Below, piece by piece: positions 8,780-15,768 of a DNA stretch of 64,000 nt. The notes beneath the pieces are model-generated. The model was not told the origin of the DNA and ran no database searches. It saw only the letters and a list, made by a program, of their open reading frames with translations. Every line of letters begins with the position of its first letter. The first letter of the stretch is position 1. Both the position numbers and the translations under genes were made by a program. Origin of the DNA: Oscillospiraceae bacterium MB08-C2-2 (lineage in GTDB: Bacteria > Bacillota > Clostridia > Oscillospirales > Ruminococcaceae); contig CP141729.1 in assembly GCA_035621215.1 (NCBI GenBank), positions 580,944 through 644,943 on the forward strand, written 5' to 3'.

Positions 8780-8992
8780 ATGAACAAAGGTACAGTGAAA
8801 TGGTTTAACGCAGAGAAAGGTTTCGGCTTTATTTCTAACGATGACGGCGGCGAGGATGTATTCGTGCATTTCTCCGCTATTCAAGTAGATGGCTTCAAAA
8901 CCCTTGAAGAAGGCCAGAAGGTTGTTTTCGAGACCGAGCAGGATCCCAAAAACAGCAGCAAGCTGCGTGCCAAGGATGTCCGCCCTGCCTAA
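8780..8992 (+). CDS. Cold-shock domain protein
   Basis: 70 residues, the full Csp length. The RNA-binding motifs are KGFGFI (RNP1) and DVFVHFSAI (RNP2), after the conserved start [14 protein letters not shown]. It binds single-stranded nucleic acid and acts as an RNA chaperone. TATGGAGG lies upstream of the ATG. It is monocistronic with its own promoter, leader hairpin and terminator. Confidence 0.97.
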   Translation: MNKGTVKWFNAEKGFGFISNDDGGEDVFVHFSAIQVDGFKTLEEGQKVVFETEQDPKNSSKLRAKDVRPA

Positions 8993-9010
8993 TCAGGCAA
9001 GGTAAAGCAA

Positions 9011-9052
9011 AAGGTACCATATTTCTCTTTTGAGAAGTATGGTACCTTTTTT
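9011..9052 (+). terminator. Terminator of the cold-shock gene
   Basis: AAGGTACCATA and the following TTCTC pair with GAGAA and TATGGTACCTT, ending in TTTTTT. It is a strong intrinsic terminator. Confidence 0.85.
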
Positions 9053-9110
9053 CGTTTCAAGAATGCGTTCTTACAGAGTAGATAGTGGGATTAGTGCGAC
9101 TAAGAATTTT

Positions 9111-9374
9111 CTAGGCTTTCCAGCGCTTCAGCATTGGGAAAAACTTCTGCATCATTTCCCGGGCACCTTCATTGGTCATACTGGGGTTATGTTCCACCAT
9201 AGGGGCCACACACATCTCAATCATCTCATCCATACTGCCGTGAAAATTAAATTCACCTTTTTCATAGCAGTAGCTGCAATAGTCTGCACTTTTGCTGCCA
9301 TCCTTTTCTGTACCATAGAGCTCTGTTGAGTTATTCATGGGCATTCCGCAGCTTTGGCAAAATTTCACTTCCAT
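9111..9374 (-). CDS. Small zinc-ribbon protein
   Basis: 87 residues. It matches the putative zinc-ribbon family seen in many anaerobes: FCQSCGMPM at the start, a second pair CSYCYEKGEF, then a helical C-terminus with EMIEMCVAPMVEHNP. Four cysteines (two CxxC pairs) probably bind zinc. The role is unknown. GGAGGAAGAAC precedes the ATG. It lies 85 bases downstream of the WYL regulator on the same strand and may be its target or co-transcribed with it. Confidence 0.8.
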   Translation of the reverse strand: MEVKFCQSCGMPMNNSTELYGTEKDGSKSADYCSYCYEKGEFNFHGSMDEMIEMCVAPMVEHNPSMTNEGAREMMQKFFPMLKRWKA

Positions 9375-9443
9375 TGTTCTTCCTCCATATAATATATTTT
9401 CAAAGGATATTGTCCTTTTCTAAATACAATTATACTAGTTAGA

Positions 9444-9465
9444 ACCTGACAAGAGTGTGTCAGGT
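9444..9465. terminator. Hairpin overlapping the stop of the WYL regulator gene
   Basis: ACCTGAC (9444-9450) pairs with GTCAGGT (9459-9465) around an 8-base loop. It is a weak terminator or processing hairpin between the regulator and the zinc-ribbon gene. Confidence 0.35.
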
Positions 9466-10365
9466 ATTGTGATGCATATAAATTGTTTTTGCCCAAGCTG
9501 CCAATTCATGACGCAAATGTGCAGGCTCCAATACTTCCAAAGCTGTGCCAAAGGAAAATAGATAGCTGATAACCCAACTGTTTGGGGGAAAGTGCGCTGT
9601 AACCAACAACGAGCCATCCTTTTGCTTTTTGATGCTTTTCTGATTAAACTCATCGTAGATTCGAAAGGCAACGGATGGATCAAAGCGCAGAAGCAAGGTG
9701 ATGGAAGATTCAAACGGCCTCATAGTGGATTCCGGCGGAGGCGCCTCAGAAAAATCCTCGCTAAAGTGTTGATCCGTCAGCTCAAATTCCGTTATGCGGT
9801 TGACCTTAAAAAGGCGAAAATCCTCGGCCTTTAGGCAGAAAGCCTGCAAATACCAGTTTTTATCCTTGAAAATAAGCTTGAAAGGCTGCATTTCCCGCTC
9901 TGTAATTTCACCGGAGGTGCCGCAATACTGGATGCGAAGCACTCTTTTTTGCAGTATAGCTGTTTTCAGCAGATCAAACCTTTGGTTATCTACAGGGCCT
10001 TGCCCCCACCGGGAAAAATCCACCTCAATCCAGCTGGTGTTCTGTTTTTGAAACACAGCACCCAGCTTTTCCAGCAGAACACCCACCTCTTGATCGGCGG
10101 CCTGCAAGCTTTGCAGTGAAAAAAGAAGTTGGTTCTGTTCTTCATCGGAAAAAAGAGCTTTGTCAAAGGTATAGCCGGACTGCAAGAAAATGCCGCCATT
10201 TTTCCCCGAGGTGGTGTATAGAGGCACCCCCGATATAGAAAGAGCCTCCACATCCCGGTAAATGGTGCGCACCGATACCTCCAGCCGCTGAGCCAGCTCT
10301 GGGGCGGTTGCAGAGCCTTTTTCCAGCAAAATATATAAAAGCTGAAACAGACGATCGTTTTTCAT
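9460..10365 (-). CDS. YafY-type transcriptional regulator (HTH plus WYL domain)
   Basis: 301 residues. The N-terminal winged helix covers about 1-60 (ATAPELAQRLEVSVRTIYRDVEALSISGVPLY), the DeoR/HTH_11 type. The central and C-terminal WYL domain begins near 135 (RVLRIQYCGTSGEITEREMQPFKLIFKDKNWYLQAF in outline). The C-terminal WCX extension lies near 210-300. WYL proteins sense small ligands or nucleic acids. The target is not evident; the nearby zinc-ribbon gene is a candidate. Confidence 0.88.
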   Translation of the reverse strand: MKNDRLFQLLYILLEKGSATAPELAQRLEVSVRTIYRDVEALSISGVPLYTTSGKNGGIFLQSGYTFDKALFSDEEQNQLLFSLQSLQAADQEVGVLLEKLGAVFQKQNTSWIEVDFSRWGQGPVDNQRFDLLKTAILQKRVLRIQYCGTSGEITEREMQPFKLIFKDKNWYLQAFCLKAEDFRLFKVNRITEFELTDQHFSEDFSEAPPPESTMRPFESSITLLLRFDPSVAFRIYDEFNQKSIKKQKDGSLLVTAHFPPNSWVISYLFSFGTALEVLEPAHLRHELAAWAKTIYMHHNT

Positions 10366-10445
10366 AGCTACCTGCCTTTTTAGTACAGCTTGATGTTGTC
10401 ATAAGCGCAAAGTACTTGTTGTACCGCAAACTTTATCCATCGGAG

Positions 10446-10517
10446 ATGCTGTGAGAACAGAATTAGTATACCATGAAAGCGAAACATTATGGAATACTAA
10501 TTCTGTTCTCACAGCAT
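10446..10517. repeat. 24-bp perfect inverted repeat in intergenic DNA
   Basis: The arm at 10446-10469 (starts ATGCTGTGAGAACAG) is exactly complementary to 10494-10517, with a 24-base centre. CCAT/ATGG (10471-10474, 10489-10492) lets the stem extend past one A/A mismatch. No T-run follows on either strand, so it is not a normal terminator. The rest of 10366-10571 shows no gene. Confidence 0.75.
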
Positions 10518-10573
10518 GCAATGCCTCTAGGTGAGCAATTGGGATGCAATGTTTAGTCGCTGGAAAATAGAAA

Positions 10574-10613
10574 AAAACCGGGCTTGCTCCCAATGGGGAA
10601 CAAGCCCGGTTTT
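10574..10613 (-). terminator. Terminator of hcp
   Basis: AAAACCGGGCTTG (10574-10586) pairs perfectly with CAAGCCCGGTTTT (10601-10613). Read leftward, it ends hcp with a T-run from the A7 at 10571-10577. Confidence 0.9.
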
Positions 10614-10624
10614 CGTTTTATTGG

Positions 10625-12475
10625 TTATGCCTGAAGCAGGCTGTTAAGCCGATCCAGAACATCCTCTGCATCAATGCCGTGCACTTTGCAGGCATCCGCA
10701 AGGGATTCCATCTGCGAGGAGGGGCAGCCAAGGCAGTGCATACCGCACTCCATCAGAACCGGGGCTGCATCCGGGTATTGCCGCAGGATATCGCCGATAA
10801 GCATATCCGCAGTAACAGCGGCCTCCTGAACGGTGGTCTCACCAAAGAAAAGCTCAATATCATCTTCCACAGTGCCGATTCCGGCAATACCGAAGTTTTC
10901 GACCAGAACCTTAGCCACGTTGGGGGAAAGGAAGGCGGGCAGTGTGGGCCCAAGGTGGATATTCTTAACGCCCAGATACAGCAGCGCCAGCAAGACGATA
11001 ACGGCCTTTTGCTCATACCACGCAATGTTGTAGGCGATGGGGAGATCGTTGATATCATCCAGCCCAAAGACCTCTTTCAGCTTGAGAGCAATCACGGCCA
11101 GAGAATAGGAGTCGTTGCACTGACCGGCATCCAGAACACGGGGGATACCGCCAATATCGCCAAGATTCAGCTTGTTGTATTTGTATTTTGCGCAGCCTGC
11201 GGTCAGGATTACAGCGTCCTGGGGGAGAGCCTTGGCAAAATCGGTGTAGTAGTTTCTGGATTTTGCACGTCCATCGCAGCCGGCCATAACCACGAACTTC
11301 TTGATCGCACCGGATTTGACAGCGCCAACCACAGCATCGGCCAGAGCCAATACCTGATTGTGGGCAAAGCCGCCGATGATTTCACCCTTCTCGATTTCGG
11401 TGGGGGCAGCACAGCCCTTGGCCTGCTCGATAATCTGGGAGAAATCTTTCTCCTGCCCGATTTCGCCGGGAATGTGCTTGCAGCCGGGGAAGCCTGCCGA
11501 ACCGGTGGTGTAGAGGCGGTCTTTGTAGCTTTCTTTAGGCGGAACAATGCAGTTGGTGGTCATGAGGATAGGGCCGTTGAAGCTTTCAAATTCTTCCTTC
11601 TGCTTCCACCATGCGTTGCCGTAGTTCCCTACAAAGTGGGTGTATTTCTTGAATGCAGGGTAGTAGTGGGCGGGGAGCATCTCGGAGTGGGTATAAACAT
11701 CCACGCCAGTTCCTTCAGTCTGCTTAAGCAGCATTTCCATATCCCGCAGGTCATGGCCGGAAATCAAAATGCCGGGGCGGGTTCCCACGCCGATGTTGAC
11801 CTTGGTGATTTCAGGGTTGCCATAGGCGGTGGTGTTGGCCTTATCCAGAAGAGCCATACCATTTACACCGTATTTACCGGTTTCCAGAGTCAGAGCCACC
11901 AAATCGGCGACACTCAGGGAATCATCCAGCGTTTTGGCCAGTGCGCTCTGCAAGAAAGCATCCACTTCTGCATCGTCCTGAAGCAGAACATTTGCATGCT
12001 TGCTGTAAGCGGAGAGCCCCTTCAAGCCATAGGTAATCAGTTCACGCAGGCTGCGGACATCCTCATCCTTGGTGGAGAGCACACCCACCTCTTTTGCTTT
12101 TGCGGCAAACTGGGTGCGGTCTGTGGATTCCCACAGGGCAGCCTCCGGCAACAGCTCAGTATGCGCAACCTGTGCAAGCAGCTCTCTTTTTTGATCCAGT
12201 GTATCAAATATACGGGCAACAATGGCTTCTTCATCGAAGTTGGCGTTGGTAATTGTAATGAACAGGTTCAGTGTAATCAGGTGGTTGATATTTTGGTCAA
12301 CCGTTTTTCCTTCGGCCCGGAGCTGTGTGGTTACAGCGGAAATACCTTTAGTTGTATAGACCAGCAAATCCTGCATGCCGGCAACCTCTGGTTTTTTCCC
12401 ACAGACACCTACTTGTGTGCAGCCGGTGCAGCCAGCGGTTTCCTGACACTGATAACAAAACATTTTATTTTCCAT
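10625..12475 (-). CDS. hcp: Hybrid cluster protein with C-terminal DUF1858 disulfide-type domain
   Basis: 616 residues from ATG 12475; ATG 12478 is the alternative, with GGGAGG just upstream. The N-terminal cysteines [21 protein letters not shown] give C7-x2-C10-x8-C19-x5-C25, ligands of the proximal iron-sulfur cluster. The Hcp body carries [33 protein letters not shown] and [14 protein letters not shown]. Hcp is a hydroxylamine or NO reductase in anaerobes. Normal Hcp is about 550 residues. Here residues from about 555 add a DUF1858 segment ([19 protein letters not shown], then [11 protein letters not shown]), the hybrid-cluster-associated disulfide domain. An operator at -41.5 precedes the gene. 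Confidence 0.96.
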   Translation of the reverse strand: MENKMFCYQCQETAGCTGCTQVGVCGKKPEVAGMQDLLVYTTKGISAVTTQLRAEGKTVDQNINHLITLNLFITITNANFDEEAIVARIFDTLDQKRELLAQVAHTELLPEAALWESTDRTQFAAKAKEVGVLSTKDEDVRSLRELITYGLKGLSAYSKHANVLLQDDAEVDAFLQSALAKTLDDSLSVADLVALTLETGKYGVNGMALLDKANTTAYGNPEITKVNIGVGTRPGILISGHDLRDMEMLLKQTEGTGVDVYTHSEMLPAHYYPAFKKYTHFVGNYGNAWWKQKEEFESFNGPILMTTNCIVPPKESYKDRLYTTGSAGFPGCKHIPGEIGQEKDFSQIIEQAKGCAAPTEIEKGEIIGGFAHNQVLALADAVVGAVKSGAIKKFVVMAGCDGRAKSRNYYTDFAKALPQDAVILTAGCAKYKYNKLNLGDIGGIPRVLDAGQCNDSYSLAVIALKLKEVFGLDDINDLPIAYNIAWYEQKAVIVLLALLYLGVKNIHLGPTLPAFLSPNVAKVLVENFGIAGIGTVEDDIELFFGETTVQEAAVTADMLIGDILRQYPDAAPVLMECGMHCLGCPSSQMESLADACKVHGIDAEDVLDRLNSLLQA

Positions 12476-12520
12476 CATGCATCCTCCCAATTTTTCAGTT
12501 GTTGTTTCCTCGATGCATTT

Positions 12521-12526
12521 ATGATA
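12521..12526 (-). promoter_or_regulatory. -10 box of hcp
   Basis: Read leftward, TATCAT. No good -35 box is seen, as expected for an activator-dependent promoter. The dyad at 12549-12562 is centred 29.5 bases upstream of its first base, that is at -41.5. Confidence 0.55.
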
Positions 12527-12540
12527 ACAAAGAAGATGCA

Positions 12541-12570
12541 AAAAATCCGTAACTTGCGTTACGGATTTTT
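12541..12570. promoter_or_regulatory. Crp/Fnr-type operator and overlapping terminator hairpin upstream of hcp
   Basis: AAAAATCCGTAAC-TTGC-GTTACGGATTTTT is a perfect 13-bp dyad. Its core GTAAC-N4-GTTAC (12549-12562) recurs upstream of three other units in the window. As RNA it forms a hairpin with flanking A and T runs, so it can end the preceding regulator transcript as well as bind protein. It is centred at -41.5 of hcp. Confidence 0.75.
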
Positions 12571-12573
12571 AAA

Positions 12574-13248
12574 TTACAAAATATTTTGCATTTCTTCCAG
12601 ATCGGTGATGTAAATATGCCTTTTTTCAATATACAGCAGGTCTTCGTCCTGCATTTTCATTAGCTCTCTTGAGAGAGAGGGGCGAGCTGTGTTCAAAAAA
12701 TCGGCCAGCTCCTCCCGGTTCATGGCGAGGGTTACTTTTCCATCGGGCTGAGCATTTTGAAGCAAAATCTTTGCGATTTTTTGCCGTAGGGTGGAGCAGG
12801 AAAGAATCTGAAGCTTTTGGTTGAGAAAATAAGCCTTCTGCGCCAGAATCGAAAGGATGTTGGAGATCAGCTTTGTGTGATAATCGCAGGCCTCTCCGCA
12901 GGTGTGATAAAGAAAATCCCGGGGAATCTGCAATACCTTTGAGGCTGTAACCGCCTGTGCGTAGTGATCGTATTCTCTCTTATTCAAAAACAGAAAAACC
13001 TCACCAAACAGCTCTCCGGGCTGATTGAAGGCAGCTACGATGCTGCGCTTTCCGGAGCTGGAATCGTTGCATACGGCAACGGAGCCCTCAACCAGCACCA
13101 GCAGCTTTTCGGGTACATCCTTTTGATAAAAAACCATCTCATCCTTTTGATAAACAGCAATTTCCGATTTGCTGCACCGCAGGCAATTTTCAATGTCACT
13201 TTCCGACATACCGGAAAAAAGCGGGCAGTTTTTTAGCGTTGAAACCAT
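12574..13248 (-). CDS. Crp/Fnr family transcriptional regulator (HcpR-like)
   Basis: 224 residues. The cyclic-nucleotide-binding-like domain covers about 1-130 (PLFSGMSESDIENCL, then EKLLVLVEGSVAV and GELFGEVFLF). The C-terminal winged helix carries MNREELADFLNTARPSLSREL and MKMQDEDLLYIEKRHI in sequence, with recognition helix around ARPSLSREL. Cysteines occur at the start (NCPLF, NCLRCSKSE), but no clear FNR-type 4Fe-4S quartet is seen. Its place immediately upstream of hcp and beside a dyad at -41.5 suggests it activates hcp in response to NO or redox stress. HcpR regulators of this family are known to control hcp. Confidence 0.9.
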   Translation of the reverse strand: MVSTLKNCPLFSGMSESDIENCLRCSKSEIAVYQKDEMVFYQKDVPEKLLVLVEGSVAVCNDSSSGKRSIVAAFNQPGELFGEVFLFLNKREYDHYAQAVTASKVLQIPRDFLYHTCGEACDYHTKLISNILSILAQKAYFLNQKLQILSCSTLRQKIAKILLQNAQPDGKVTLAMNREELADFLNTARPSLSRELMKMQDEDLLYIEKRHIYITDLEEMQNIL

Positions 13249-13273
13249 CCTTCACCTTCTTTCAGGACATCAA

Positions 13274-13309
13274 ATGGTATACTCTCTGCACTTGCAGACA
13301 GTATACCAT
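13274..13309. promoter_or_regulatory. 36-bp near-perfect palindrome upstream of the Crp/Fnr gene
   Basis: The 17-base arms ATGGTATACTCTCTGCA and TGCAGACAGTATACCAT differ by one pair and are 2 bases apart. Each strand contains TATACT, a good -10 box. It lies 26 bases before the regulator start and behind the cupin gene. It may be an autoregulatory operator or promoter, or a weak terminator of the cupin operon. Confidence 0.55.
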
Positions 13310-13348
13310 ATTTTCTGTGCTTTGTCCTGTTCCGTTTAGGGGGTGAAA

Positions 13349-14035
13349 TTATGACTTAACAAACACCAGCAGCATTTTAAAAGGTTTTACCGCTTTCAGC
13401 GCATGAGGAATGCCCGCTGGCATCATAATGCTTTCGCCGGCTTTGACCGTATAGGTATTTTCGCCGATGGTGACCTCTGCTTCTCCCTCCAGAATGAACG
13501 GGAGTGCATCGCCGGGGGCGGCATGTGGGCCGATTTTGGTACCCGGATCAAAGGCGAAGAGTGTCAAACCCACTTCGGGGCGGCGCGCCAGTGTGAGGCT
13601 GACCACTTGATTGCTTTCGTAAGAAACCTGCTCTTTCAGTGAAAGCACTTCCGCCGGAGCCAGATGTTCAATGGCTTTTTTCGTGGTCTTGCCATCTTTG
13701 CTTTGGTCCGCAAGGGTCATTTGTATCAGCTGATAGGGGCTTTTGCCTTCAACAGCATGTTCGATACCGGAACCGATTACAATGCCACTTTCCTTGGGAA
13801 TAGGATGGCTTGTGCCATCTACCGTGACAACAGGTGTTCCGCTGAGCACATAGTAGAGAGTATCTCCCTGATAGGCCTCATCGCTGACGCCTTCGCCGCC
13901 ATCAAAGGCGAACAGCGAAAATTGAAGGTCGCTGCTGTCGGTTACATCCATGCTGGCAACCTGCCCGGAACGAACCTTGACCAGCTCATCCAAGCGAAAA
14001 ACTTCCTGATCGGGAAGACGAATAATTTTACTCAT
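13349..14035 (-). CDS. Two-domain cupin protein
   Basis: 228 residues with two cupin barrels. The first spans about 20-110 (SLFAFDGGEGVSDEAYQGDTL, loop GSGIEHAVEG). The second spans about 140-228 (TLFAFDPGTKIGPHAAPGDAL with loop MMPAGIPHALKAV). Metal-ligand-like His residues occur in GPHAAP and IPHAL of the second barrel; the first is less complete. Single-barrel proteins often sense or bind small ligands. It has AAAGGAG before the ATG. It is the last gene of the DUF1858-SBP/GTPase/ABC operon, 15 bases after the ATPase gene. The substrate is unknown. Confidence 0.85.
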   Translation of the reverse strand: MSKIIRLPDQEVFRLDELVKVRSGQVASMDVTDSSDLQFSLFAFDGGEGVSDEAYQGDTLYYVLSGTPVVTVDGTSHPIPKESGIVIGSGIEHAVEGKSPYQLIQMTLADQSKDGKTTKKAIEHLAPAEVLSLKEQVSYESNQVVSLTLARRPEVGLTLFAFDPGTKIGPHAAPGDALPFILEGEAEVTIGENTYTVKAGESIMMPAGIPHALKAVKPFKMLLVFVKS

Positions 14036-14050
14036 GCTGATTCTCCTTTA

Positions 14051-15070
14051 TCATTTTGTAGACTGTGGGAAAACGGTCTTTTGCCGCAAAGCTTCACCAG
14101 AGCGGAGCATACGCCGTGCGTTTTGCATTACACTGTCGATTTGATTCAGCTGGGTGAGCAGTTCTTTTTCTTCGGGGCTGGTTTCCAGCACAGCATGGAT
14201 ACCGCCGCTGCGGATTACAATGCGCCGGTCAGCCATCAAGGCCAGAAGAGGATCATGGGTTGCCATAAGCACAATTTTATCCTGCGAAACCAAAAGCTCC
14301 AGAGCCTTACGCCGGTCAATGCCCGCATTTTCAATTTCATCAATAAGCACAATGGGGGAGGCGCTTAAAACAGCTGTATCTGCAATCATCAGCGCTCGGG
14401 ATTGGCCGCCGCTGAGGCTGGTGACAGGTGTATCCGCTGAAAAGCTCTCACCAGCCAGCCGGTTTGCCTCTTCCAGTATGCGCCGGGTAATTTCGCCCGG
14501 ATTTTCTACCATACGGCTTTGGGCGTGCATTTCCACAAATTCGCCTGCACTTAAATCCATGACAAAGTTCATATTTTGCGAAAGCTGGGCCACCAGCTTG
14601 TTGTTGGGGGAATAACGCCATTTGGCATCCGGCACAGAGCCGTTGATCAAAATACTGCGCCCGGTGGGGGTATCTCCCTGTGCGGCCCATTCAATGTCCG
14701 CAAGCAGGCGGCTTTTGCCGGAGCCTGTTGGCCCCACAATGGAAACGATCTGAGAGGGCACAATCACCAGCTCTTCAAATTGTTCCGGTAACCCTTCCTT
14801 ATTTCGGCCCGGCAGAATAGTCAGGGAGCTGACTGCCTTGGTTTTTTCGATGCCAAGGAACTCGGTCATCTGCTGGATATAGGCTGTCAGCTCGCCGGGC
14901 AGGCGATCTATATCAATGGCTTTATCCTCCAATTCCTCTTCGGTAAGGAGGGCCAGATATTCTTCAAAGGTAAGCTGCTCAAAGCCTGCGGTTTCGAGCC
15001 GGTTTTGCTGCAAAAAATCCGCCGCAAAGGGGTATTCCTTCAAAAGCTGTGCAAGAGTTAGGTGTTTCAT
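14051..15070 (-). CDS. ABC-type ATPase without membrane partner, DUF1858-like N-terminus
   Basis: 339 residues. The first 25 residues (LTLAQLLKEYPFAADFLQQN) resemble the start of DUF1858, followed by an acidic helical linker. The ATPase has Walker A GPTGSGKS near 113, signature LSGGQSRALMIAD near 219, Walker B SPIVLIDEIENAG near 238, and H-loop ATHDP. The insertion after Walker A (GRSILINGSVPDAKWRYSPN) is unusual. No permease gene lies nearby, so a transport role is unlikely. Its start overlaps the GTPase stop by 4 bases. The role is unknown; ATP-driven protein or metal-cluster remodelling is an inference. Confidence 0.85.
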   Translation of the reverse strand: MKHLTLAQLLKEYPFAADFLQQNRLETAGFEQLTFEEYLALLTEEELEDKAIDIDRLPGELTAYIQQMTEFLGIEKTKAVSSLTILPGRNKEGLPEQFEELVIVPSQIVSIVGPTGSGKSRLLADIEWAAQGDTPTGRSILINGSVPDAKWRYSPNNKLVAQLSQNMNFVMDLSAGEFVEMHAQSRMVENPGEITRRILEEANRLAGESFSADTPVTSLSGGQSRALMIADTAVLSASPIVLIDEIENAGIDRRKALELLVSQDKIVLMATHDPLLALMADRRIVIRSGGIHAVLETSPEEKELLTQLNQIDSVMQNARRMLRSGEALRQKTVFPQSTK

Positions 15071-15768
15071 TTTTTATCCTCCTCCCACACCATTTTTTTG
15101 GTATTCCCCAGCTGGTAGCTTTCACCGATGCGGGTTTCACCCAAGCAGTAAGAGCACATGGCCGCTGGCATGGGAAAGCGCAGCTTCATGCCCTGCACTG
15201 AATCCAAATGCTGCTCTTCGTCATAAAGCAAGGTGCTCAGTTCATAGGCACCTTGACCGCTGAGCCCATTGACATGCATTACCATGGCCTTGGGGTTCAC
15301 TGCGCTGACACGGGATGCAAAGACCTCCCGCTCTGCCTGCGAGACAATATCCCCTTTGGTAATCACCACAATGTCGGCGGATTTAAGCATAGGCCCGATC
15401 TTTTTGGGTGTGTTGATGCCGGAAAGATTATCAATGACACATACACCCTTTACTCCCACCAGATAGGGTGAACAGCGGTTGCAAAGCCCCGCCGATTCGG
15501 TAATCAAAAGGTCAAGACCCTCCCGATTGCCCCAGCGAACCACATCCTCGATGTTGGAAGCGAAGAAGTGGTCAGGGCAAAGAGCACCGGAAAGCCCCTT
15601 TTTGATGGGAACCCCCGCCTTTTCATAGAGCAAATCATCGTCGGTATGCAGGCAGTCAAATTTGACTACCCCCACCGAGATGCCCCGTTTTTGAAAAGAA
15701 GCAATGGTTTTGAGAATAACCGATGTCTTGCCGGAGGAGGGCGGGCCGGAAAAAATAGTCAGGTTCAT
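15067..15768 (-). CDS. G3E/HypB-like P-loop GTPase with CxxC motifs
   Basis: 233 residues. The P-loop GPPSSGKT lies at residues 8-15. Next are VGVVKFDCLHTDDDLLYEK, and LLITESAGLCNRCSPY near 90, a Walker-B-like segment with a CxxC. VVITKGD near 135 stands for the guanine-specific (N/T)KxD. A second pair, CSYC, lies near 209. The layout fits the SIMIBI class of metallochaperone GTPases (HypB, UreG, CobW). The paired cysteines suggest metal or cluster binding. It overlaps both neighbours by 4 bases, indicating tight co-translation with the DUF1858-SBP and the ABC ATPase. The specific client is not known. Confidence 0.85.
   Translation of the reverse strand: MNLTIFSGPPSSGKTSVILKTIASFQKRGISVGVVKFDCLHTDDDLLYEKAGVPIKKGLSGALCPDHFFASNIEDVVRWGNREGLDLLITESAGLCNRCSPYLVGVKGVCVIDNLSGINTPKKIGPMLKSADIVVITKGDIVSQAEREVFASRVSAVNPKAMVMHVNGLSGQGAYELSTLLYDEEQHLDSVQGMKLRFPMPAAMCSYCLGETRIGESYQLGNTKKMVWEEDKK

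Noticed and set aside
10679-12613. Long rightward reading frame opposite hcp
   Set aside because: It is antisense to a clear hcp gene, has no ribosome site and its protein resembles no family; it is a shadow of hcp codon usage.
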